Shown here: positions 23,157-31,792 of the stretch, piece after piece
Position numbering within the stretch: the stretch's first letter is position 1
Layout of the letters: the number at the start of each line of letters is the position of its first letter
Origin: a virus
IMG/VR virus record: IMGVR_UViG_3300027810_000002
Span: 1-64,000 of that record
Direction: 5' to 3' (one strand)
Length of the DNA: 64,000 nt
Program-made: the position numbers and the translations under genes
The notes under the pieces: model-generated
Databases searched by the model: none
What the model saw: only the letters and a program-made list of their open reading frames with translations
Told to the model about the DNA's origin: nothing

Positions 23157-23720
23157 TTATTTTACTTTTGCTGTTGCTAAATATCCTTGGATTTCAGTGT
23201 ATTGAGATCTGAACTTAGTTTCACCAACAACTGATCCCATTGTGAAAGAAACAAATGTTCCTTCTGGTTTTTTCATAGCTGATTTATATAGAGCAACTGC
23301 TTCTTCTTGTGTTGCAAAAACCCCAAGAATCTTTTTATTAGTTGTAGATCCAAATCTAGCACCGCCTTCTAATCTAACCTCTTGACCGTTAAAGCTTACT
23401 TTATTATTAGCCATTACTAGATATTTAGTTTCTCCTTTTGCTGGAGCTTCTGATGAAAACTGTTCGTATTCACTTGTAGTAAAATAGTAAGAGCTCATTG
23501 ATTCGTTTAACGCTGGGTTGCTTTCATTTAAGAAAGATTCTAATCCTTTAATGTGTTTCATTATTTTCTTTTTCTTTTTATATTCTTCTTCAGCGTCTCC
23601 ACTACCTGCTGGAACATCTCCTGATCCAACTTGCGTTGCTGTTGGTAATAAAGTTGCTCCCATACCTCCAATACTTGCTGGAGTTATATTTTCATCTATA
23701 TCGTTTTTTCTGATATGCAT
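23157..23720 (-). CDS. Leader-bearing protein with Gly-rich N-terminal extension
   Basis: A 187-residue protein whose residue 54 begins MKHIKGLESFLNES, a variant of the island's shared leader. The preceding 53 residues are low-complexity (PASIGGMGATLLPTAT, GSGDVPAGSGD) and end in a lysine run. The first ATG (23720) follows the previous stop by two bases, so I keep it, but a start at 23561 giving 134 residues is also possible. The C-terminal domain (YYFTTSEYEQF through YTEIQGYLATAKVK) is unrecognised. It is the last gene of the cargo island. A packaged head protein is inferred from the leader. Confidence 0.6.
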   Translation of the reverse strand: MHIRKNDIDENITPASIGGMGATLLPTATQVGSGDVPAGSGDAEEEYKKKKKIMKHIKGLESFLNESNPALNESMSSYYFTTSEYEQFSSEAPAKGETKYLVMANNKVSFNGQEVRLEGGARFGSTTNKKILGVFATQEEAVALYKSAMKKPEGTFVSFTMGSVVGETKFRSQYTEIQGYLATAKVK

Positions 23721-23722
23721 GA

Positions 23723-24151
23723 TTAATATGTTGGAGTTTCTATTATCTTCAACTTAACAAGTTCAGCAATAAATTCTCTGAATTTCATTTTAATAGCTCT
23801 ACTAATAATAGTTTTATCACCTTCTACAAGATCACCGCCGTCAAAGTAATATGACTTGCCATTGTTTGCTGCTGTCTCTATAACGTTACCCAGCATAAAA
23901 TCAGAAGGACATCTTCTCGCTCCTGATAATGTTTTTACAACATCTTTTCCCCATGAAGATAAACCCATTTGTTCAGATACCTGACTATCATATCTAATTG
24001 GATTTCCAGGTAATGCTTGAACAGCGTCGCCTTCTGGTGTTCCATCAACGGCATAATGATATGCAAGAATAGCGTTAGCTAATGCTTCATCTCTGCCAGC
24101 TTTTAATCTTGCTTCGTTAACAAACTGTTCAAATAATTGTAAGTGTTTCAT
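23723..24151 (-). CDS. Leader-bearing putative capsid cargo protein
   Basis: A 142-residue protein starting MKHLQLFEQFVNEARLKAGR, one of the clearest copies of the island's leader with predicted cleavage after NE. The remainder (DEALANAILAYHYAV, SSWGKDVVKTLSGARRCPSD, SYYFDGGDLVEGDK) has no family I recognise. By analogy with T4 internal proteins it would be incorporated into the prohead, trimmed by the prohead protease and injected with DNA. It is located between the large polyprotein-like gene and the Gly-rich leader protein, all in the same direction. Confidence 0.65.
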   Translation of the reverse strand: MKHLQLFEQFVNEARLKAGRDEALANAILAYHYAVDGTPEGDAVQALPGNPIRYDSQVSEQMGLSSWGKDVVKTLSGARRCPSDFMLGNVIETAANNGKSYYFDGGDLVEGDKTIISRAIKMKFREFIAELVKLKIIETPTY

Positions 24152-24170
24152 TTTAGTTTTCTTTTATTGT

Positions 24171-27100
24171 TTACCAGGCGTAATCAAATTTCTTGATTTT
24201 ACCTACTTTATCTTTAATTTCTTTAGCGTAATTCTGAGACTCTTTTTCAGCATAACTAGATGTGTATTTCTCTGCTTTAGCTTGTTCAGCTTGTTTAGTG
24301 TAATCAACGTATCTGCTATAATCATCTAATATCTGAGACATATGATTAGATGCGTCTCTCATTTTAGCTTCTCTACCCTTAGAATTTCTTCCAATAATAA
24401 TATCTCCGTATCTTCCTTTTTCATTTTTAGCTAAACCATCTTTAATTTGAGCGGTTAATGCATCAATTGAATCTGCAACCATTTTATCTAATGGTAATTT
24501 AGAAGCTTTAGTTGCTAATATTTCTTGGTACCTTGCTTTGTTTGCTTTTTTGAAGTCTTGATCGCTTTCGAATGCAACTGCACCGGCTTTTTGATCAACT
24601 CTTCTTTTAACATCTTCTGCTGAAGATTTAGTAGGATTATTTAAACTGAATGCAATTGCTCTATCTGCTAAATCTGCGGCTCTTTTAATTGAAGAAACTC
24701 CAGTTGCATCATAACCTTTATATGCTTTGTTTCCACCAACTGCCATTCTATCATCTCCACCTTTTAAAGTTTTAGTGTTCTTCTTTGCTCTAAATCCAGT
24801 TTTTTCATATTGAACTCCTAAGAAATCTTTTCCTCTTGTTAACGCTAATATTCCTGGAGCAACTTGACCTGTTCCGAATGGATTATGTTTTGCATTATCT
24901 ACTACGTAAAATACAACAGCTTCTCTATTGTTAGCATACGCTTTATAAGCTTCTTTAGGTGTCATGTCGATTAAATCTTCGTCTCCGATTTGATCTAACT
25001 TCATTTTAGTTAATTGATAAAATGCTTTAGGTAATTGAACATCGTTCTTACCCCATCCCATCGCATCTGACATAGTTAATAAGTTTCTTAACTTAGAAGA
25101 TTTAAATGCTTCGTTAATTACTGATTCCTTTACGAAATTCTTAAGATCATCTGGATCTATAGAGTATTCTACTTCATCAGCATCGCTCCAAAGAATAACT
25201 TCATCTTTACCAATTTCGTAAATTTCGAATGATGAGTTTTTTAAGATTTCAGATCCATCAACGTCGTTAGTTTTATCATAAACATCTCCATCAAAATCAT
25301 CGCTATCGCTTTTGGCTTTAATATATTGTCCTTTTTTAAATTTAGCTTCGTTAATTACTGATTCAGCGACGATAGTATCGTAATGTACCTCTTGAACATC
25401 ACCATTATAATCAGCATAAACATCAATAGACCATTCTTTACCATTATCATCTTTACCTAACCAGAATTGATCTTGTCCTTCGTTACCGTGATCATCAATA
25501 ACATCTTCGTAATCAAATTCTACTTTATGTAATTTGCTACCTACTTTAAATTCAACGTAAGGCCATTCTTTCTTAATAACTTTAGCTGATTTAGCTTCAA
25601 TAACTAAAGATTCGGATTCATTTAAAGAGTTTATAAAATCTCCGAATGATTCGTAAATAAATTTTGTTTTCATATTTGTGTTTGTATTTTCATTTAAATC
25701 TAATGACCATCCATATTCTACGTATGATATTGCTTCATCTGGATTTACTTTATGTTTTTTAGCTACTTTTAATACTACATCTCTTGTTATTTGAGAATTT
25801 GGAAGTTTAGCAATTGCTTTATCAAACCCTGAAGGAACCCATATTTCTGGATTCTCATTGGTTGCTTCCTGTAATTTCATTTCTAGAGGCTTTGTATTTG
25901 TAGGCTCTTTTTCGTTTATTGTAATTGAAGCTAGTGCTCTATTACCGAATTTACTTAAAGAAATACCTTCTTCTGATACATTAAAATATCTAGTATTGTT
26001 CTTAGCCCATCTTTTACCATTAGTTGATAATTCTTTTAAAATATCATTGAATTCATCTTGTGTGATTTTACCATCACCAATAGCTTCTAACATTTTATTA
26101 CGTACATTTGCACGTTTACCTACAGTAAGTGCTGGATGATTTTCAGTATATCTTCTTTTAAGAGTTATTTTAGATTCATCTAATCTTTTATTAGTACTGT
26201 CTTTAGATAAAATTACTTTAAAGTTTTTACCTTTTAAATCAGTTGTTGCAACTGACCAACTTCCTGTTGCTGCGTTTCTTACAACTAAAACATCTCCTTC
26301 TTTGCGAATAAAATAAGATCCTCCTGCATATTCTCCAGTTGCTCTAGGATCTACTCCTTCTTTATCTTCAATATCTAAATCAAATGAATGTGGTTCAGTT
26401 CCTGGAGTTACATTAAATTTTAAACCGTCTTTCTTAGAATCTTCTTTAGTCCATTCGTCAGCAACTTGCTGTGCGATTTTCTCAGTTTGTTTTTTATTTA
26501 AAGTTATATCAAGTCTCATAAGCCTAGACTCATTATAACTTGCGATGTCAGAGTAATTAATTTCATGCTCTTCACCGTCTTGATCTAATGCAAAAATAGA
26601 TTTATCATTCCACATTGCATCATTTTCATCATTACCATTATCATAAGCATATATGATATATTCCTCACCATTAGCTAATTGAATAATACCATCATCGGCT
26701 TTCATAGCTTTCATTAACTTCTTCTTGTCGAATTTAGCTTCATTAACTACTGATTCAAATACACTAACTGCGACGTTAGTAGATTTTAAATAGCTTTTTA
26801 ATTCCATTCCCATTGCATCTGCTACCAGTTTCATTTCTGGTTCACTCATGTAAGTTGAAGTTCTAACTTCATAACCATTTTTACCTTTTTTAGCTATTTT
26901 CTTAATAGCTTTAATGCTGTTACCTGTTGCTTCTTCAAATTTCGTTGGAAATTCATACTTAAAGTCTGACATGTTGCCGTCATACGCTTCATTAGCCATT
27001 TCACCGTATAAAGATTCAACCCACTCTACTGAGTCTGCTGTTTTCTTAATCTTAGCACCGAACTGCTTAAAAAAATCTTTAGTAAAAGATTCAATATCCT

Positions 27101-27197
27101 TTGAGTCGTTTGCTAATTGATGAATATCTGACATTGTTCCTTCTAATAGAGAAGCATAGTCTTTTTTATTTTCTGATAAAAATGATTTAAAATTCAT
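24171..27197 (-). CDS. Large polyprotein-like capsid cargo protein with repeated cleavage-like sites
   Basis: A 1008-residue protein with no single recognisable family. It starts MNFKSFLSENKKDYASLLEG, a short leader-like sequence. Cleavage-like segments recur inside: FESVVNEAKF (cut predicted after E153), SLVIEAKSA (after E534), AESVINEAKF (after E617) and KESVINEAFK (after E696). They would release pieces of roughly 153, 381, 83, 79 and 312 residues. Around residue 509 a second leader-like start, MKTKFIYESFGDFINS, suggests fusion of two ancestral genes. The small 83- and 79-residue pieces are acidic and beta-rich (YVEFKVGSKLHKVEF; KKGQYIKAKSDSDD). A GATATATA element lies 35 bp upstream. Confidence 0.7.
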   Translation of the reverse strand: MNFKSFLSENKKDYASLLEGTMSDIHQLANDSKDIESFTKDFFKQFGAKIKKTADSVEWVESLYGEMANEAYDGNMSDFKYEFPTKFEEATGNSIKAIKKIAKKGKNGYEVRTSTYMSEPEMKLVADAMGMELKSYLKSTNVAVSVFESVVNEAKFDKKKLMKAMKADDGIIQLANGEEYIIYAYDNGNDENDAMWNDKSIFALDQDGEEHEINYSDIASYNESRLMRLDITLNKKQTEKIAQQVADEWTKEDSKKDGLKFNVTPGTEPHSFDLDIEDKEGVDPRATGEYAGGSYFIRKEGDVLVVRNAATGSWSVATTDLKGKNFKVILSKDSTNKRLDESKITLKRRYTENHPALTVGKRANVRNKMLEAIGDGKITQDEFNDILKELSTNGKRWAKNNTRYFNVSEEGISLSKFGNRALASITINEKEPTNTKPLEMKLQEATNENPEIWVPSGFDKAIAKLPNSQITRDVVLKVAKKHKVNPDEAISYVEYGWSLDLNENTNTNMKTKFIYESFGDFINSLNESESLVIEAKSAKVIKKEWPYVEFKVGSKLHKVEFDYEDVIDDHGNEGQDQFWLGKDDNGKEWSIDVYADYNGDVQEVHYDTIVAESVINEAKFKKGQYIKAKSDSDDFDGDVYDKTNDVDGSEILKNSSFEIYEIGKDEVILWSDADEVEYSIDPDDLKNFVKESVINEAFKSSKLRNLLTMSDAMGWGKNDVQLPKAFYQLTKMKLDQIGDEDLIDMTPKEAYKAYANNREAVVFYVVDNAKHNPFGTGQVAPGILALTRGKDFLGVQYEKTGFRAKKNTKTLKGGDDRMAVGGNKAYKGYDATGVSSIKRAADLADRAIAFSLNNPTKSSAEDVKRRVDQKAGAVAFESDQDFKKANKARYQEILATKASKLPLDKMVADSIDALTAQIKDGLAKNEKGRYGDIIIGRNSKGREAKMRDASNHMSQILDDYSRYVDYTKQAEQAKAEKYTSSYAEKESQNYAKEIKDKVGKIKKFDYAW

Positions 27198-27230
27198 GTT
27201 TAGTATTTTGTTTTATTCTATATTATAAGA

Positions 27231-29120
27231 TTATATATCTTGGTTATTTATGAATTGTTCAAAGGTCATCATGCTGTTATCTAATTCGATTGATTCTGAA
27301 ACCAAGTCCATTGATTTTTCAAGTTCAGACTTTAAAGTGCCATACATTCCATGAATAGCCTTTGGCGTCATTTTCTTAAAAGTCTTTTCGTCTCCGTCTA
27401 TCATCGCATTTCTAACTTGAGTTGCTGAGATATTGTCATCTGTTCTTGGAATTTCAAATAATCCAAAGTCAGATCTTACGTTTAATTGATCTCTATATGA
27501 ATCATTATTAACTTGATATCCATAACCTTTTAATCTATCTGTTCCAGTTCCCCATAAGGTTGGCTCATACTTAGGTCTTAGTGCATTGAATATAGTATCG
27601 ATTCCTCCAGTCGGTATAATAAGAATTTCTTTTAGAAACTTATATTGCTTTTTAACATTGTTAAACATTTTAATTTGTAAGTCCGAATCGTATGGTTTTG
27701 AAAATTCATCTCCTTTTTTACGTTTTGGATTTTTAGATTTAACTAAAAGCACTACTACTGGAAATCCATTCTCTTTATGAATAGCCTCTAATACTTTGGC
27801 ATGACCTAATGTAAATGGTTGGAATCTACCAACAAACATATTTACTTGCTCTTTACCTTGTTCAGCGTGTTTTACGTTTAATGCCTCATTTAAGCTTACT
27901 GATGTTTTAATCTTATTGTGCATCATAAAATTATTGTAATCATATATTGAATTCTCATCTGTATTTTCAACGAACACTAATTCGTTTATTTTATCAACCA
28001 CGCTATTTAACTGCAAGACCATATCATCATTAATTATATCTGTTGCTTTAGTCTTTTGCTTTCTAAATGTTCCGATTGTTATTTTAAATAGAGAAGATAA
28101 AACTTCGTTTGATACGTGTGTTAGTGTTTTATCGTTCTTGATGAAATTTGTATTTAACTTAAAAGAACTTGAATTTGAAAACTCTGCGTTATCAAAGTTA
28201 ACTCCAATATATCTCGAAGCATTCTTAGAAATATAGTCATTAAATACTACTGACATTAATTCTAAATATCTGCGATTTGCATCTTCTTCATTTAATTGAA
28301 TTTCTTTAAAGTCATATGTTGTAAAGTGCTCTAGTATATCTGCTATCGCGATTTGATACATGTGAGAACTTTCTCTTTTTTCACTTATATTAGTTTTTGT
28401 AAAATCTTCTAATTTAAATGAAGTTATCTTTTTTCCTTCTGAGAAGTTTAAAACCAATCCTTCAATTTCTTGTTCTAAATCATGTTGTAAAACAGTAGAG
28501 TTTGAGCTTGGATTAAATATCTTATATATTTCTTTTGTAAAGCTTGTTTCAGCTTCAGTTTCAATATCATAATCAAATGACTCTGAAAATTCTTTGTCAT
28601 TCATCTCTAATAATTTGATTAATCTATCAACCTGTACTTGGTCTAACACTCCATCAAAAATAACTTCTTGTTTTTGAGTGTCTAATACTTTAGCCCACTT
28701 AGATATAATCGCCGGATCTATTATAGTCTTTTTAACTTTATTAGATTCGCTCATATGTTGAACGTGAGTTAGTATTAAATTATTGGTTGGTACTTTATCA
28801 TATGATATTGAAGATACGTTTGTTTCTGGTAAATATTCAAATCCAAATCTATAATCAGATGGTAGCTCTTCTTTGCTTTCTGGATTTAAACTTTGAATAT
28901 GTTTAATAGCAACTTCATATAATGACATTATAGTTCTATCAATGATTGTAAGAGGATTTCCATTCGAAGATTTATAATATTCAAATTTATCATTTACTCT
29001 CCTAACATAAAATGATGGAGCTGAGATTTTCTCAACTACCATTACTCTATTTTTTAATAGCCTTTGGAACTCGTTAGCATTTGCTGATTGAAAATGCTCT
29101 CTTAATTTTTGTAATGCCAT
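27231..29120 (-). CDS. Ligase-like nucleotidyltransferase fused to NMN-adenylyltransferase-like domain
   Basis: A 629-residue two-domain protein. Residues about 20-240 look like an RNA-ligase-type covalent nucleotidyltransferase: motif I VVEKISAPSFYVRR with candidate lysine K31 (the usual DG replaced by SA), FGFEYL (92-97), motif IV EGLVLNF (220-226) and motif V FKLED (235-239). From 428 an NadM/NMNAT-type domain follows: MFVGRFQPFTLGH (431-440 core) and SATQVRNAM (565-573). The linker contains VSLNEAL with a cleavage-like site after E412. The C-terminus MMTFEQFINNQDI resembles the island's leader. It could join or cap RNA and make NAD or another adenylylated cofactor; substrates are unproven. 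Confidence 0.75.
   Translation of the reverse strand: MALQKLREHFQSANANEFQRLLKNRVMVVEKISAPSFYVRRVNDKFEYYKSSNGNPLTIIDRTIMSLYEVAIKHIQSLNPESKEELPSDYRFGFEYLPETNVSSISYDKVPTNNLILTHVQHMSESNKVKKTIIDPAIISKWAKVLDTQKQEVIFDGVLDQVQVDRLIKLLEMNDKEFSESFDYDIETEAETSFTKEIYKIFNPSSNSTVLQHDLEQEIEGLVLNFSEGKKITSFKLEDFTKTNISEKRESSHMYQIAIADILEHFTTYDFKEIQLNEEDANRRYLELMSVVFNDYISKNASRYIGVNFDNAEFSNSSSFKLNTNFIKNDKTLTHVSNEVLSSLFKITIGTFRKQKTKATDIINDDMVLQLNSVVDKINELVFVENTDENSIYDYNNFMMHNKIKTSVSLNEALNVKHAEQGKEQVNMFVGRFQPFTLGHAKVLEAIHKENGFPVVVLLVKSKNPKRKKGDEFSKPYDSDLQIKMFNNVKKQYKFLKEILIIPTGGIDTIFNALRPKYEPTLWGTGTDRLKGYGYQVNNDSYRDQLNVRSDFGLFEIPRTDDNISATQVRNAMIDGDEKTFKKMTPKAIHGMYGTLKSELEKSMDLVSESIELDNSMMTFEQFINNQDI
27232..27239 (-). 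promoter_or_regulatory. Putative late promoter element GATATATA
   Basis: It lies 35 bp upstream of the ATG of the 1008-residue polyprotein-like gene, overlapping the stop of the preceding gene. Confidence 0.4.
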
Positions 29121-29149
29121 ATTTTTTTATTAATTTTCTTAATTATTGA

Positions 29150-29863
29150 TTATGCAAATGCTTCAATATCCCACTGGATTCTCTGCATCGGATCTTCTCC
29201 TCTAAAGTTCTTCTTTACCCAATCAATAAGTCCATTTTCGTTTTTAGCATTTTGTGCCATATCAAAAGCATTGAATGCTCCTCCGTTTGCTGCCATGTCT
29301 TCTAACCACTGATCATATTTCTTTTGATTCCATTTAACCTTCTTAGCGGCCTTCTTATGTGGACCATCTCCTAATTTAGAAGTAGCTGCATCATAAGAAC
29401 CTGGAAGAAATACTCCAGTTGTTCCTTTACCATATCCGATTTGCTTTCTAAACCTTCTTAGTGAATAATTAGCAATATCGATTTGCTTTTTTGTAGAAAC
29501 TTCTCCTTGCTTTTTACCAAGCTCTCTTTTCATTTCTTCAGCAGTTTTTTCGTCAGTTTCAAAATGCAGTGCTTTTGTTAAATCTGCAATATTATCAAAT
29601 TTACCTTCAGTAATCACTGATTCACTAAATAATCTCTTACCTGTTTTATCTTCTAAATGTATAAGTGCTTTAGGATATTTTTCTTGCATTACATTAAATG
29701 TAGCAGGAGCAACTTCTGGAGTACTTACAGGTTCTTGATGGATAACTTTACCATCTTGTACAACTACAATAACAGCAGGATAACTTCCTTGCTTTGCTGT
29801 TTTATGTACTTTACCTTTATTAGCCTCAGCTATAAAACTTTCAAATAATTTTACTTTTTTCAT
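29150..29863 (-). CDS. Leader-bearing putative capsid cargo protein with a second cleavage-like site
   Basis: A 237-residue protein starting MKKVKLFESFIAEANKGKVH, a clear leader with predicted cleavage after E13. A second site, FSESVITEGKFD, would cut after E86. That gives a 73-residue beta-rich piece (YPAVIVVVQDGKVIHQEPVS) and a basic 151-residue C-terminal piece (KKKQIDIANYSLRRFRK is not exact; the readable core is DIANYSLRRFRKQIGYGKG, then HKKAAKKVKWNQKKYDQW). The basic piece may bind nucleic acid. No known family. It is flanked by the two nucleotidyltransferase-like genes. Confidence 0.65.
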   Translation of the reverse strand: MKKVKLFESFIAEANKGKVHKTAKQGSYPAVIVVVQDGKVIHQEPVSTPEVAPATFNVMQEKYPKALIHLEDKTGKRLFSESVITEGKFDNIADLTKALHFETDEKTAEEMKRELGKKQGEVSTKKQIDIANYSLRRFRKQIGYGKGTTGVFLPGSYDAATSKLGDGPHKKAAKKVKWNQKKYDQWLEDMAANGGAFNAFDMAQNAKNENGLIDWVKKNFRGEDPMQRIQWDIEAFA

Positions 29864-29870
29864 AATATAT

Positions 29871-31160
29871 TTATCCTCCGTATTTTATGATACCCATTAG
29901 CTGGTTGATTGCTGCAAAAGTACCTGTTAGTTTCATTGTTTTTCCTTTATATACAAATACAATACCTTCAGTTGGTATAATTGATTCAACACCTCCGATT
30001 CGATCTAATCTTTCTAACTCTGAAATTACTTTATTAACTTGAGCAACTTCTCCACCCTTTTTAATTTTGTCAGCTTCAGTTCTAATTTGATTATGTAGTC
30101 TTTGCATTTCAGCGTCTGGATTAGCTGCAACAAAATTACTTGCATTTTTAAGAATGATAGATCCTAGTTCTAAGAAAAGGTCTTCAAACGGTCTAATGTT
30201 TTCTTTTTGTTTTACTTTAATATCTTCTTTATCAAATTTCTTTATAGCGGCTGCTTCGTCTTTACCAATCTCTTTTGCAAGTGATCTCATATTTAACGTC
30301 TTTTTGTCGCCATAGGCCCATCTTAATAATAAACCTTCTTTATAGTCTTGTTGTAAATCTGGAAAACTTGTATCAATTGTTTCTCTCCACCACATTTCGT
30401 GATATTTAGAAACTTGATCAGAGTCTGCTAATTTATATTTGTTCTTTAGATCTTCTACTTTCTTAATAAATTTAGCTTTATTCTTTTCAAAATCTAAATC
30501 TTTTCCTAATTTAATAATTTGCGGTGGGATAACTGTAAATGTTTTACCAACATTAATTTTAAGATCTTTCATTGCTTTCGCTATTGATCTTGCTGGTTTG
30601 TTATCATCTCCTATAATGTTTCCTTCTCCGTCTGTTTTCTTAATACCATGAAATTGAATAACATCACGATCATAATAAATTACATTTGGATTCTTAGAGT
30701 AAATTAACTCCATGTTCATCCAGTTTTTACCATTATCGAAAACTTCTAAATCTTTAGGGGATAATTTATTTAGCGAGTTTGCTAAGTCTTCTGCTGCGAA
30801 TTGAAAAGTATCTTGTACTAATTTACTTGGATGTCCTTCGAACTTTTGACTAAACGTAGCAAGATCCATTGGATTCTTTAATTCACCTTTATTTCTAGCA
30901 AATTTAACCTCTCCATCTTGTACTGTTGCAAATACGTTTTGGCCATCTGTTTTTTCAGTTGCTTCTTCCTCAAAGTTTAGTTCACCTTGTAAACCTGCCT
31001 CGATAATTTTCTTAAAATCTCCGAATGTTAAATCTTTTTCATCAAATGGATGGGACATGTGTCCTGCTGCTCCACCTTCTAAAATTAACTGAGAATCTTC
31101 TAATAATTCTTGATTTGTCCTTTCGACTAAAAAGTCTTGAAATGATAATAGTTTTTTCAT
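29871..31160 (-). CDS. Ligase-like nucleotidyltransferase with leader
   Basis: A 429-residue protein. The leader MKKLLSFQDFLVERTNQELL is followed by QLILEGGAAGHMSHPFD, where ILE|GG fits a prohead-protease site. The enzyme part has motif I EKTDGQN (K70 as the candidate nucleotidyl-lysine), then VKFARNKGELKNP, NWMNMELIYSKNP (motif III-like), EGLLLRWAYG and near the C-terminus EGIVFVYKGKTMKLTG (motif IV/V-like). This resembles a family of ATP-grasp-unrelated, ligase-fold proteins I recall from T4-like phages without an assigned role. RNA or DNA end joining, or protein modification by nucleotidylation, are options. The leader suggests it travels in the capsid. Confidence 0.68.
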   Translation of the reverse strand: MKKLLSFQDFLVERTNQELLEDSQLILEGGAAGHMSHPFDEKDLTFGDFKKIIEAGLQGELNFEEEATEKTDGQNVFATVQDGEVKFARNKGELKNPMDLATFSQKFEGHPSKLVQDTFQFAAEDLANSLNKLSPKDLEVFDNGKNWMNMELIYSKNPNVIYYDRDVIQFHGIKKTDGEGNIIGDDNKPARSIAKAMKDLKINVGKTFTVIPPQIIKLGKDLDFEKNKAKFIKKVEDLKNKYKLADSDQVSKYHEMWWRETIDTSFPDLQQDYKEGLLLRWAYGDKKTLNMRSLAKEIGKDEAAAIKKFDKEDIKVKQKENIRPFEDLFLELGSIILKNASNFVAANPDAEMQRLHNQIRTEADKIKKGGEVAQVNKVISELERLDRIGGVESIIPTEGIVFVYKGKTMKLTGTFAAINQLMGIIKYGG

Positions 31161-31164
31161 ATTG

Positions 31165-31467
31165 TTATTTTGACCAAGGATGATTCTTAGCCACCATTTT
31201 TTTAAAGTTAATAAGTCCTAAAACATCTCTGTCCTTTAAATCATGATGCAATCTGTAATCGTCGTGATTATATCGCCAATGAGCTTCTTTAGAACCCTTT
31301 CTGTGACCATATGTGACATCATCTTTTTTATCGTAAATTATTACGTTATCTGGGTGAAGTTCCTTGTATGACTCTTTAAACTTGTCGAAGGTATACCCTA
31401 CGACCTCATTATAAGTCCTGAATATTCCTTCACTAACAAATTGTTCGTATAATTTAATATGTTTCAT
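31165..31467 (-). CDS. Leader-bearing small putative cargo protein
   Basis: A 100-residue protein starting MKHIKLYEQFVSEGIFRTYN, with predicted cleavage after SE. The mature part of about 87 residues is rich in H, K, D and Y (KKDDVTYGHRKGSKEAHWRY, HDDYRLHHDLKDRD) and ends in a basic KKMVAKNHPWSK. No family is recognised. It starts 3 bp after the upstream stop, so it belongs to the operon of leader-bearing genes. Confidence 0.62.
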   Translation of the reverse strand: MKHIKLYEQFVSEGIFRTYNEVVGYTFDKFKESYKELHPDNVIIYDKKDDVTYGHRKGSKEAHWRYNHDDYRLHHDLKDRDVLGLINFKKMVAKNHPWSK

Positions 31468-31470
31468 CGT

Positions 31471-31791
31471 TTAATAATTTTTATGTCCTCCATTGATTCT
31501 TTCAATCTCATCATATTCTCTTCTAGAATAATTAGATGAGTCTCCGGAAATACTAATACCAGAACTTCCACCGTAAGTCATTCCAGCTTTCATTAATTTT
31601 TCATCAATGTCTTCTGCAATATAGTCAGGTGCGTCGCTACCTATAATAATATCAATTTCATTCCATTTAGTAACTAACATTACTGTAAATGGATATTTTG
31701 ATTTACTTAATATTTTAACTACTTTGTCAAAATATTTTTTATCTACTTTTGCTTCGTTTACGAATTGTTCAAATAATCTAATATGCTGCAT
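31471..31791 (-). CDS. Leader-bearing small putative cargo protein
   Basis: A 106-residue protein starting MQHIRLFEQFVNEAKVDKKY, with predicted cleavage after NE. The mature part has a small alpha/beta domain (FDKVVKILSKSKYPFTVMLV, EIDIIIGSDAPDYIAEDIDE) and a Gly/Ser/Tyr-rich end. It is packed within two or three bases of both neighbours. The function is unknown. Confidence 0.62.
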   Translation of the reverse strand: MQHIRLFEQFVNEAKVDKKYFDKVVKILSKSKYPFTVMLVTKWNEIDIIIGSDAPDYIAEDIDEKLMKAGMTYGGSSGISISGDSSNYSRREYDEIERINGGHKNY

Positions 31792-31792
31792 C

